In this document: positions 49,963 to 58,998 of the stretch, one piece after another
Numbering within the stretch: the stretch's first letter is position 1
Layout: the number at the start of each line of letters is the position of its first letter
From: an uncultured Bacteroidales bacterium
GTDB taxonomy: Bacteria > Bacteroidota > Bacteroidia > Bacteroidales > FEN-979
Reading direction: 5' to 3'
NCBI GenBank assembly: GCA_903916595.1
Contig: CAIWXI010000130.1
Span: 1-64,000, forward strand
DNA length: 64,000 nt
Program-made: the position numbers and the translations under genes
The notes under the pieces: generated by a model
What the model was told of the DNA's origin: nothing
Seen by the model: the letters and a program-made list of their open reading frames with translations, nothing else
Database searches by the model: none

Positions 49963-52900
49963 ATGAAACAAATGTACCCCGATTGTCAAAAAATCAGCGC
50001 TTTAAAAAGCAGGATGATTCTTTTGACTGGTCTTCTGTGGCTCAGCATCACCACGCTGTTTGCACAGAACACCTACCAATACAGTGGCACAGTCACCGAT
50101 ACCAAGGGTGAAACGCTGCCCGGTGTAAATGTTCTTATAAAAGGAACCGTGAATGGTACTGCCACCGACATGCAGGGAGCCTTTAAACTGACTTCCTCCA
50201 GGCAGAAAGAAACACTTGTGTTTTCTTTCATCGGTTGTGTTACACAGGAAATTCAGGCCACGGCTGGTGTTCCTGTTAAGGCAGTCCTTGCAAGCAGTAC
50301 GGTTGGTCTTTCTGAAGTCGTCGTGATCGGTTACGGAACACAGAAGAGGACTTCGGTAACCAGCGCCATTTCCCAGGTCAAAGGCAAGGATCTGGAGTAT
50401 ATGCCTATCGTACGTATTGAGCAGGCATTGCAGGGAAGAACCACCGGTGTGACTATCGCCAGCAGTTCAGGGCAGCCGGGCGCTTCCTCAACGGTAAGGG
50501 TGCGTGGTACCACGACCATCAATAACAGCAACCCCTTATATGTTGTTGACGGAGTTCCCATTGACAACGGAGGTATCGATTATTTAAATTCTTCGGATAT
50601 TGAATCCCTTGAAGTTTTGAAAGATGCAGCATCCGCATCTATTTATGGTACACGTGCTGCAAGCGGTGTTATCCTCGTAACGACCAAGAAAGGCAAAGAA
50701 GGCGCCCTCAAGGTAGGTTCAGGGAGTATGTCGGTGAATTTTAATATGTATTTCGGCACCCAATCCCCGGCAAAAAAACTTTCTCTTTTGAATGCTACAG
50801 ATTATGCCACCTTACGTAATGAAGCGTCGATAAACGGAGGTGGAACAGCAATCTTTGCTGATCCTTCTATTTACAGTTCAGGGACCGACTGGCAAAGTAG
50901 TATTTTCAACAGTGGCGCCAAGATCCAGAATTATGAACTGAGCGTGAGCGGAGGGAATGACAAATCAACCTATTACACCTCCATGGGTTATTTCTCCCAG
51001 GAAGGTGTGGTGGCATCCTCTATCTCGAATTATAAACGACTTAACCTGCGTTTCAATTCGGCTCATAAAATACGGCCCTGGCTCAGGTTTGGCAACAATA
51101 TCGGTTACTCACACATTAAAAGTCAGGGATCCCTCAACACCAACAGTGAGTATGGAGGCCCCCTTGCTTCAGCCATCAACCTGGATCCAATTACACCCAC
51201 AGTTATCACTGATCCGGCCATCGCGAATTCCCCTCCATACAGCAACCATCCGGTAGAGAGGGATGCAAATGGAAACCCTTATGGTATTTCAACAATTGTT
51301 GTCCAGGAAATGACCAACCCTCTTGCATATATTCAGACCCATCAGGGAAATTTCGGTTGGTCCGATAACATGGTTGGCGATATTTATGCTGAGATTGAAC
51401 CCATAAAAGGCTTGAAAATCAAATCGGATGTTGGCGCCAAACTGGCTTTTTACGGTGATGAAAGCTTTTCCCCGGTAACCTATTTAAACGCATCCACTTA
51501 CACCACAAACAATTCTTATTACCGCTCGGGCAACCAGAGTTTTATCTGGAATATCGAGAACACGGCTTCATATACCAGAAGTTTCGGCAAGCATAATGCG
51601 ACTGTATTAGTTGGCATGAGCGCCTATGTGGAGAATGGAAAGGGTGTCAATGCCACGTATAAGAATCTACCAGTAAACACATTCAGCGAAGCATCAATGA
51701 ATTACAGCGTAGTGACTTCCGACAGGATCGGAGGTGGCTGGGAAGCTCCTGACCATAAGGTGAGTTCAATATTTGCCCGTGCCTTGTATAACTATAATGA
51801 GAAATATCTGTTTATGGGCGTTCTACGCCGTGACGGTTCTTCCCGCTTCGGAAGCAACAACAGGTTCGGTCTTTTTCCTTCTGTTTCCGTGGGCTGGGTC
51901 GCATCCCGCGAAAATTTCTGGCCTAAAAATAAAGTCGTGACGTTTGTTAAGATACGTGGTTCATATGGTGTGAACGGCAACGATAACATCGGTGACTTTC
52001 AGTACATGTCGACCGTGGGTGGAGGCAGAAATTACACTTTTGACGACAATTATTATATCGGTTACAGTCCGAACGCACCGGCCAACCCTGATCTGAAATG
52101 GGAGCAGACCAGTCAGCTGGACATTGGTCTGGAAGCTACCTTCTTTGAAAGCCTTACCCTTGTTTTTGACTGGTACAACAAGCAAACAACAGGGATGTTG
52201 CAGCCGGTGGTTCTGCCCGGATACGTTGGAGCTAACGGATCCCCTACCGGAAACGTGGGTTCCATGTCGAATAAAGGAGTTGAGCTTGAACTGGGTTATC
52301 AAAAGAAAATCGGGAACTGGGATCTTAAATTCAACGGCAACTGTTCTTATCTGAAAAATGTGATCACTGACCTTGGTACTGTACAGTATATCAGCGGCGC
52401 TACTTTCCAGTCCAGCGCATATGAAATCAGCCGCCTCGCCGTTGGCCAGGCTATGGGAGCTTTCTACGGCTTTGAAGTGCTTGATATCTTCCAGACGATG
52501 GCCGAAGTACATTATTACAAAGATGCCAACGGCAACATGATACAGCCTAATGCAAAACCGGGTGATTTCCGTTTTGCCGATCTGAATGGTGATGGAAAGA
52601 TCGATGCTGCTGACCGCAAGTTTATCGGCGATCCCACACCCGACTGGTCGTATGGCTTCACGATCTCGGCAGCCTTCAAGGGATTTGACCTGATGATCTT
52701 CGCCCAGGGTGTTGCCGGCAACCAGGTCTTCAACGGTTTACGCCGCCTTGATATTCCCAGCGCCAACTGGACTTCCGATGCCTTAGGCCGGTGGACCGGT
52801 CCGGGAACATCGAATATCTATCCCAGGCTTGTGGTTGGCGACCCGAACGGAAACTTCACCAAGCCTTCGTCCTTCTATTTGACAGATGGCTCTTATTTCC

Positions 52901-53118
52901 GTTTCAAAACGATTCAGTTTGGCTATTCCCTTCCCAGGAAGATCACCGATAAAATCGGTTTGCAACTCCTTAGGATATACGTCACAGGGAATAACCTTCT
53001 CACCTTTACAAAATACAAGGGTTACGATCCGGAAATCGGCGGAGCCAGTTATGGTATAGACCGCGGTGTTTATCCTCAGGCCCGTTCCTATATGATCGGA
53101 TTAAGTGTTACTCTCTAA
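49963..53118 (+). CDS. SusC/RagA family TonB-linked outer-membrane protein
   Basis: Start at MKQMYPDCQK; GTVTDTKGETLPGVNVLIKGT; SEVVVIGYGTQKRTSVTSAISQV; NPLYVVDGVPIDNGGIDYLNSSDIESLEVLKDAASASIYGTRAASGVILVTTKKG. Confidence 0.96.
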   Translation: MKQMYPDCQKISALKSRMILLTGLLWLSITTLFAQNTYQYSGTVTDTKGETLPGVNVLIKGTVNGTATDMQGAFKLTSSRQKETLVFSFIGCVTQEIQATAGVPVKAVLASSTVGLSEVVVIGYGTQKRTSVTSAISQVKGKDLEYMPIVRIEQALQGRTTGVTIASSSGQPGASSTVRVRGTTTINNSNPLYVVDGVPIDNGGIDYLNSSDIESLEVLKDAASASIYGTRAASGVILVTTKKGKEGALKVGSGSMSVNFNMYFGTQSPAKKLSLLNATDYATLRNEASINGGGTAIFADPSIYSSGTDWQSSIFNSGAKIQNYELSVSGGNDKSTYYTSMGYFSQEGVVASSISNYKRLNLRFNSAHKIRPWLRFGNNIGYSHIKSQGSLNTNSEYGGPLASAINLDPITPTVITDPAIANSPPYSNHPVERDANGNPYGISTIVVQEMTNPLAYIQTHQGNFGWSDNMVGDIYAEIEPIKGLKIKSDVGAKLAFYGDESFSPVTYLNASTYTTNNSYYRSGNQSFIWNIENTASYTRSFGKHNATVLVGMSAYVENGKGVNATYKNLPVNTFSEASMNYSVVTSDRIGGGWEAPDHKVSSIFARALYNYNEKYLFMGVLRRDGSSRFGSNNRFGLFPSVSVGWVASRENFWPKNKVVTFVKIRGSYGVNGNDNIGDFQYMSTVGGGRNYTFDDNYYIGYSPNAPANPDLKWEQTSQLDIGLEATFFESLTLVFDWYNKQTTGMLQPVVLPGYVGANGSPTGNVGSMSNKGVELELGYQKKIGNWDLKFNGNCSYLKNVITDLGTVQYISGATFQSSAYEISRLAVGQAMGAFYGFEVLDIFQTMAEVHYYKDANGNMIQPNAKPGDFRFADLNGDGKIDAADRKFIGDPTPDWSYGFTISAAFKGFDLMIFAQGVAGNQVFNGLRRLDIPSANWTSDALGRWTGPGTSNIYPRLVVGDPNGNFTKPSSFYLTDGSYFRFKTIQFGYSLPRKITDKIGLQLLRIYVTGNNLLTFTKYKGYDPEIGGASYGIDRGVYPQARSYMIGLSVTL

Positions 53119-53137
53119 TCAATAAAAAATAAAGACC

Positions 53138-54631
53138 ATGAAAAAAATTAATATATACCTGATTTCTTTGACTCTCGGAGCGCTTATTCTCAGCTCTTGC
53201 TCAAAGAGCTGGCTGAATGTAGACCCTAAAGGAACTACATTGGAAAGCAGCTATTATAAAAATGCAGAAGAGGCCTTTAACGGCCTGGTATCATGCTATG
53301 ATCCACTTGGAACAGAATGCTGGGGAAGTGATGTATATGCATGTAAAGTAGGGGCTCTCAACTCAGCCTCTGATGATTGTTATGCCGGAGGCGCCAGTTC
53401 GACGGATGTACCTACATGGCAAGCCTGGAATAACTATACGGTAAACCCGGCAGTGGGTATACAAGCCGCATTCTGGGGCCGAAATTTCACCGGCGTTTAC
53501 AGGGTGAACACTCTCCTTTCAAAATTGCCAAATGTGCCTATGAATGACTCCATAAAGGCAAGATTCACTGCTGAATGTAAATTCCTGCGCGCATTTTTCT
53601 ATTTTGACCTGGTACGTCTTTTCAAAAATGTTCCTTTGTTTACTGCCCCCCTGGCTCCAAAGGACTATTTCGATGTTTTGCAGGTCAAACCCGAGGAAAT
53701 ATATGCTCAGGTCGAGAAAGACCTGAATGAAGCAATCCCGTTTCTGCCAGCTGCTGTACCCAAAATTGAGAACGGACGGGTGACAAAAATGGCTGCTATC
53801 GCTTTATTAGGCAAAGTGATACTATACCAGAACAATGAGAGCCGGATGCTGGAAGCAGCCAATTTGTTTGAAATCGTTAACAGTTCGCCGAACTATGCCC
53901 TGCTTGCCGATTTTGGACAAATTTTCAGACCCGATAACAAATTCAACAGCGAATCTATTTTCGAGATTGTTCATACTTCAAAAGCCATGATGGGCTGGGA
54001 GTCATGGCCTAATTTCGAAGGCAGTATCTATACTCAGATGTGCGGCCCCCGTGCCTATGTCGGCCCTACCTATGTGGCTAGCTGGGGATTTAACCCGTTA
54101 ACCCCTGAACTGATTGCTTTAATGAAAAACGATCCGAGATATAAATACACTATGGTCAATATTGACAGTATGAAATTGGCCGGAGTTTGTTCATATGAAA
54201 AGGGGTACCAGAACACAGGATATTTTGTAGCCAAGTACGCCCCGTTGAAAGAATTCTATTCCACTATCGGTGGTGACCCTATGCTGAACTATCCTAACGA
54301 TATTATGGAAATTCGCTTAGCCGACACCTACCTGATGGAAGCTGAAGCTCTTGTGCGCGGAGGCGGTGACCAGGGTAAAGCCCAGATTTACCTCGACATG
54401 GTAAGGACCCGCGTAAAACTTCCTTCTGTACCAGCAACCCTCGATAATATTTACAAGGAGCGAAGGCTGGAACTAGCTACCGAAGGCCATCGTTGGTTTG
54501 ACCTTGTGCGCACTGGTAAAGCTGCTGCGGCCCTGGCTTCAAAAGGTTTTACCCCGGGCAAAAATGAGATTCTGCCTATCCCCCTTGCTGAACTTTCCAA
54601 TACCAAACTGGTTCAGAATCCGCTATATTAA
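53138..54631 (+). CDS. SusD/RagB family nutrient-uptake outer-membrane lipoprotein
   Basis: SSCSKSWLNVDPKGT; ECKFLRAFFYFDLVRLFKNVPLF; LADTYLMEAEALVRGGGDQGKAQIYLDMVRTRVKL; RRLELATEGHRWFDLVRTGKA. Confidence 0.95.
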   Translation: MKKINIYLISLTLGALILSSCSKSWLNVDPKGTTLESSYYKNAEEAFNGLVSCYDPLGTECWGSDVYACKVGALNSASDDCYAGGASSTDVPTWQAWNNYTVNPAVGIQAAFWGRNFTGVYRVNTLLSKLPNVPMNDSIKARFTAECKFLRAFFYFDLVRLFKNVPLFTAPLAPKDYFDVLQVKPEEIYAQVEKDLNEAIPFLPAAVPKIENGRVTKMAAIALLGKVILYQNNESRMLEAANLFEIVNSSPNYALLADFGQIFRPDNKFNSESIFEIVHTSKAMMGWESWPNFEGSIYTQMCGPRAYVGPTYVASWGFNPLTPELIALMKNDPRYKYTMVNIDSMKLAGVCSYEKGYQNTGYFVAKYAPLKEFYSTIGGDPMLNYPNDIMEIRLADTYLMEAEALVRGGGDQGKAQIYLDMVRTRVKLPSVPATLDNIYKERRLELATEGHRWFDLVRTGKAAAALASKGFTPGKNEILPIPLAELSNTKLVQNPLY

Positions 54632-54668
54632 TCCCCGCTAAACCGGGTTATAATTAACACCGATTTCA

Positions 54669-54702
54669 CTGCCCTCGTCATCCGGTGAGGGCAGTTTTTT
54701 TT
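54669..54702 (+). terminator. Intrinsic terminator after second SusD
   Basis: ctgccctc-gtcatccggt-gagggcag followed by tttttttt. Confidence 0.88.
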
Positions 54703-54703
54703 G

Positions 54704-54711
54704 TACCTTTG
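54704..54711 (+). promoter_or_regulatory. Bacteroidetes-type -7 box (TACCTTTG)
   Basis: TAnnTTTG match one nt after the terminator T-run, 31 nt upstream of the GH5 ATG. Confidence 0.5.
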
Positions 54712-54742
54712 ACAATCCCGAAAGGGGTATAATCAATCGAAT

Positions 54743-57496
54743 ATGAAACTCAGAACGCAGGCCAGAATTTTACTTGTGGGGATCATCCTTTCCCTGGTTG
54801 CGGTCACCGCTTCCGCCCAATGGCTGAAAACGAGCGGAAGAAAGATTATTGATCAAAGCGGAAATGAAGTGATTTTGAGAGGCATGGGGCTCGGAGGATG
54901 GATGCTTCAGGAGCCGTATATGATGGAGATGAGTGATTTCGCCAGCGCTCAGTGGCAAATCAAAGCGAAGATACAGGATCTCATCGGGCCCGCGAATACT
55001 AAAGCTTTTTACGATGCCTGGCATGCAAACCATTGCACGAAAAGAGATATCGACTCAATGGCTTCATGGGGGTTCAACTCGGTGAGGCTGCCCATGCACT
55101 ATAACCTTTTTACTCTGCCTATTGAAGAGGAACCCGTGGCCGGCTCAAACACATGGCTCGACGAAGGATTTGCGTTGACCGACAGTCTGATAAAATGGTG
55201 TTCAGCACAGCATATGTATGTCATTCTTGATCTGCATGCCGCACCAGGCGGACAAGGAAAGGATTATGCAATTTGCGATGGCAACCCGGCCAAGCTATCC
55301 CTGTGGGAAAGTGACGCCAACAAACAAAAAACCATTGCCTTGTGGAGAAAACTGGCCGAACGCTACGCCAATGAACCCTGGGTAGGAGGTTATGACATGC
55401 TGAATGAACCAAACTGGAGCTTTACTGCAGGCGGCAACCAGAACGGTTGCTCCGAGACCTCAAATGCTCCGCTAAGGCAGTTACTGATCAACATCACCAA
55501 CGCCATCAGGGAAGCAGACACAAAGCATATCATCATCATCGAAGGCAACTGCTGGGGAAATAACTACAGTGGTATCCTGCCGGCATGGGATAACAACACT
55601 GTGGTGAGCTTTCACAAATACTGGTCATACAACGACCCTGGCTCTATACAAGGTATGGTAAACCTGAGAAATCAATATAACATTCCACTCTGGTTGGGAG
55701 AATCTGGAGAAAATTCAAATCCCTGGTTTACCTCTGCAATCCGTCTGGCCGAGACTAACAATATAGGCTGGGCCTGGTGGCCCCTGAAAAAGATCAGCTC
55801 GGTGGCAGGCCCCCTTACGATTAAGAAAACTGCTGAATATCAGACTCTGCTTGACTACTGGACCAGCGGGGGCAGCGCACCATCGGCAGGTTTTGCCACC
55901 TATACCCTGATGCAGATGGCGACCAATGCAAAAAATGAATATTGCGTCTACCATAAGGATGTAATTGATGCCATGTTCAGGCAGGTAAATGATTCAACAA
56001 CCAGGGCCTTTGCTCATCATGCAATTCCCGGCATCATCCCTGCTACCGGTTACGACCTGGGCCGGAACGGCAAGGCCTATTCCGATACCGACACCGCCAA
56101 CTACCAGGTAAGTTCCGGTACATATACAGCCTGGAACAAAGGCTGGAGCTACAGGAACGATGGTGTTGATATTGAAACCACTGCCGATGCCAGTGCGGGT
56201 TCAAACGGATACGATGTTGGCTGGACCGCTAACGGTGAATGGTTGCAGTATACCGCTAATGTTGATTCAACAGCTGCCTATACTGTTCAGTTCCATTATG
56301 CCAGCCTCCCGGGACCGGAGATTAAACTTTCAGCCAATGATGCCGGCATCACTCCTACTCTCACTGTGCCATCGTCGGGAGGCATGCAAACCTGGAAGGA
56401 TCTTGCTGTTAATGATGTGATTCTTTATAAAGGCAGCCAAAAACTTAAGCTTGTTTTTGAAAAAGGAGGCATTAACCTGGGTTTCATTAGATTCTCCATA
56501 TCCGGAAAAACCTCTGATGTGCCACTTAAACCCGTTTCAGCAGAGACTTATCAGCAGACCGAGCTCATTTATTTGAGTTTTAATAAAATACTCGTCGATT
56601 CCACAGTCAAAGCCGATGGTTTCAGCTGCACACTGAACGGAAATCCGGCAAATATCAGCAGCCTGACGAAGAACGCCCGGAATTCCTCACAGGTCATCAT
56701 CAGCCTTGACCAGCAGATAACAGCCATAGATACTCTTGAAATCAGCTGCAACGGAGGAAAGCTAAGATCTGCTGATGGCACAGCCCTGGAAGACTTCAGC
56801 AAACTAAGGGTTAAGAACAACCTGCCTGCTTATCTCACGATACCCGGTAAAATTGAAGCCGAGGCATTCAGCTTCAACCAGGGTTTACAGCTCGAAACCA
56901 CAACCGATGTTGGAGGCGGACAAGATGTTGGGTATACAAATACAGGAGACTATCTTGATTACCGGGTGAGGGTTCTGAAGACGGGAAAATATACTTTCGA
57001 ACTGCGGATAGCATGTCTGCAGGATGCCGGCCTTATCCAGGTTCAGCAACTGGACGACAGCTCAGTTGTACTCAACTCATGCAACATCAATGTTCCTGTC
57101 ACCGGTGGCTGGCAAACATGGAGGACTGTGAATTCAGAACTATCGCTTACCGAAGGCCTCTGCAAATTACGGGTCAAAATTCTTCAGCCCGAATTCAATA
57201 TGAACTGGTACAGGTTCACCGATAAAAGCCAGGGAATAGAACTGAACACCGCTGCGGATTTCAGCATCTACCCGAATCCTGCCAGGAACATTCTAACTGT
57301 TGAGATCGCCAGGTCAAAAGGTCAGAGAAAATCATTGTCGTTTCGTAACCTGAACGGCGTTCTGATGAAAAAAACGGAGCTGTCGATGACCGATGACTCT
57401 CAGACCATAGATCTCGGAGACATCCCAAAGGGGTTTTATTTTCTGGAGTTGGATGTATCAGGAACGATCTACCGAAGCAAGCTGATCATTCAATAA
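54743..57496 (+). CDS. GH5-family glycoside hydrolase with two CBM6-like modules and T9SS sorting domain
   Basis: VILRGMGLGGWMLQEPYM; GYDMLNEPNWSF; LWLGESGENS; DIETTADASAGSNGYDVGWTANGEWLQYTANV and IEAEAF...TTTDVGGGQDVGYTNTGDYLDYRVRV; C-terminal IYPNPARNILTVEI. Confidence 0.9.
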   Translation: MKLRTQARILLVGIILSLVAVTASAQWLKTSGRKIIDQSGNEVILRGMGLGGWMLQEPYMMEMSDFASAQWQIKAKIQDLIGPANTKAFYDAWHANHCTKRDIDSMASWGFNSVRLPMHYNLFTLPIEEEPVAGSNTWLDEGFALTDSLIKWCSAQHMYVILDLHAAPGGQGKDYAICDGNPAKLSLWESDANKQKTIALWRKLAERYANEPWVGGYDMLNEPNWSFTAGGNQNGCSETSNAPLRQLLINITNAIREADTKHIIIIEGNCWGNNYSGILPAWDNNTVVSFHKYWSYNDPGSIQGMVNLRNQYNIPLWLGESGENSNPWFTSAIRLAETNNIGWAWWPLKKISSVAGPLTIKKTAEYQTLLDYWTSGGSAPSAGFATYTLMQMATNAKNEYCVYHKDVIDAMFRQVNDSTTRAFAHHAIPGIIPATGYDLGRNGKAYSDTDTANYQVSSGTYTAWNKGWSYRNDGVDIETTADASAGSNGYDVGWTANGEWLQYTANVDSTAAYTVQFHYASLPGPEIKLSANDAGITPTLTVPSSGGMQTWKDLAVNDVILYKGSQKLKLVFEKGGINLGFIRFSISGKTSDVPLKPVSAETYQQTELIYLSFNKILVDSTVKADGFSCTLNGNPANISSLTKNARNSSQVIISLDQQITAIDTLEISCNGGKLRSADGTALEDFSKLRVKNNLPAYLTIPGKIEAEAFSFNQGLQLETTTDVGGGQDVGYTNTGDYLDYRVRVLKTGKYTFELRIACLQDAGLIQVQQLDDSSVVLNSCNINVPVTGGWQTWRTVNSELSLTEGLCKLRVKILQPEFNMNWYRFTDKSQGIELNTAADFSIYPNPARNILTVEIARSKGQRKSLSFRNLNGVLMKKTELSMTDDSQTIDLGDIPKGFYFLELDVSGTIYRSKLIIQ

Positions 57497-57510
57497 ATAA
57501 TCATCGTTTT

Positions 57511-58971
57511 ATGAGAACTATATTTTTTTTATCGGGCCTGATGATGCTGTTTGCCTCTGGTGTAACCAAAGCTGGCAACAGCCTGACCAATACGGGAAAC
57601 AAAGCCGTTAAAAAAGCTGTTGTATACACCACGGCCGAAAACACCAGGCTAAGGCTCTCCATCACCGATACTCTGAAGCTGACCGGTTTTGGTCAGCCGC
57701 TTGAGACACAGCCCTGCGTGTTCGTTGACCCGGACAAAACCTTCCAGACCATGATCGGAATAGGCGGCGCATTGACAGATGCATCTGCAGAAACTTTTGC
57801 AAAAATGCCGAAGGAGAAGCAGCAGGAGATCCTCCAGCAATATTTTGATCCTGAAAAAGGGCTGGGTTATACGCTGGTACGTACCAACATTCACAGTTGT
57901 GATTTCTCAAGCAGCAGTTATACTTATGTGAATGAAAATGATGCTGCATTGAACTCGTTCAGTGTGGCTCACGACCGGCAGTTCCGAATTCCATTCATCA
58001 AACAGGCCACGGCTGCCGCCGGAGGCACGCTTACCCTGTTTGCAAGTCCGTGGAGCCCGCCGGCATGGATGAAAGACAATAAGGACATGCTGCATGGGGG
58101 AAAGCTTAAACCAGCCTATTATCAGAGCTGGGCTGATTATTTTGTGAAGTTTATCAGGGCCTACCAGGCTGAGGGTATCCCGGTTTGGGGCATCAGCGTG
58201 CAAAATGAACCCATGGCAAAACAAACATGGGAATCTTGTATTTATACAGCTGAAGAAGAAAGGGATTTTATAAAGAATTTTCTTGGTCCCACCTTGCAGA
58301 AGGCCGGATTGAGCGAGAAGAAACTTATTGCATGGGATCATAACCGCGACCTCATCTACCAGCGTGCAAGTATTATACTGAGCGATCCTGAAGCTGCAAA
58401 ATATGTATGGGGAATAGGATTTCACTGGTATGAGGACTGGACCGGCGGGGGTAAACTGTTTGATAATGTGAAGCGGGTAAATGAAGCATATCCTAATACC
58501 CATCTGATCTTTACCGAAGGCTGTGCCGAGAGTTTCACTTTCAGTAAAATGTATGAATGGAAATGGGGAGAGGTATACGGGCGTTCCATGATTAACGATT
58601 TCAATAACGGGACGGTGGGATGGACCGACTGGAATATATTGCTGGATGAGACCGGTGGCCCAAATCATGTACAGAATCTCTGCTTTGCCCCGCTGCATGC
58701 CAATACACGTACCGGGGAGCTGTATTATCTAAGTTCATTTTATTATATCGGCCATTTTTCAAAATTTATACGGCCCGGCGCAAAACGGATCATCAGCTCG
58801 GCCAGCCGGGGACAGTTGCTTACCACAGCCTTTCTTAACACCAGCGGAAAGATCGTGGTCATAGTAATGAACCAGAGTAATGAGAAAATAGCATATCGTT
58901 TATGGATCTCGGGGCAGGCTGCAGAAACCACTTCACTGCCGCATTCCATCCAGACCCTTGTTGTAGAATAA
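57511..58971 (+). CDS. GH30 family glycoside hydrolase (copy 2)
   Basis: QTMIGIGGALTDASAETFAKM; FASPWSPPAWMKDN; ISVQNEPMAKQTWESC; LIFTEGCAESF; HFSKFIRPGAKRI. Confidence 0.94.
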   Translation: MRTIFFLSGLMMLFASGVTKAGNSLTNTGNKAVKKAVVYTTAENTRLRLSITDTLKLTGFGQPLETQPCVFVDPDKTFQTMIGIGGALTDASAETFAKMPKEKQQEILQQYFDPEKGLGYTLVRTNIHSCDFSSSSYTYVNENDAALNSFSVAHDRQFRIPFIKQATAAAGGTLTLFASPWSPPAWMKDNKDMLHGGKLKPAYYQSWADYFVKFIRAYQAEGIPVWGISVQNEPMAKQTWESCIYTAEEERDFIKNFLGPTLQKAGLSEKKLIAWDHNRDLIYQRASIILSDPEAAKYVWGIGFHWYEDWTGGGKLFDNVKRVNEAYPNTHLIFTEGCAESFTFSKMYEWKWGEVYGRSMINDFNNGTVGWTDWNILLDETGGPNHVQNLCFAPLHANTRTGELYYLSSFYYIGHFSKFIRPGAKRIISSASRGQLLTTAFLNTSGKIVVIVMNQSNEKIAYRLWISGQAAETTSLPHSIQTLVVE

Positions 58972-58998
58972 TCAAAACAGATCATGGAGGTAATTATG

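Noticed and set aside
57907-58698. 263-aa minus-strand ORF
   Set aside because: Antisense to the well supported GH30 copy 2.
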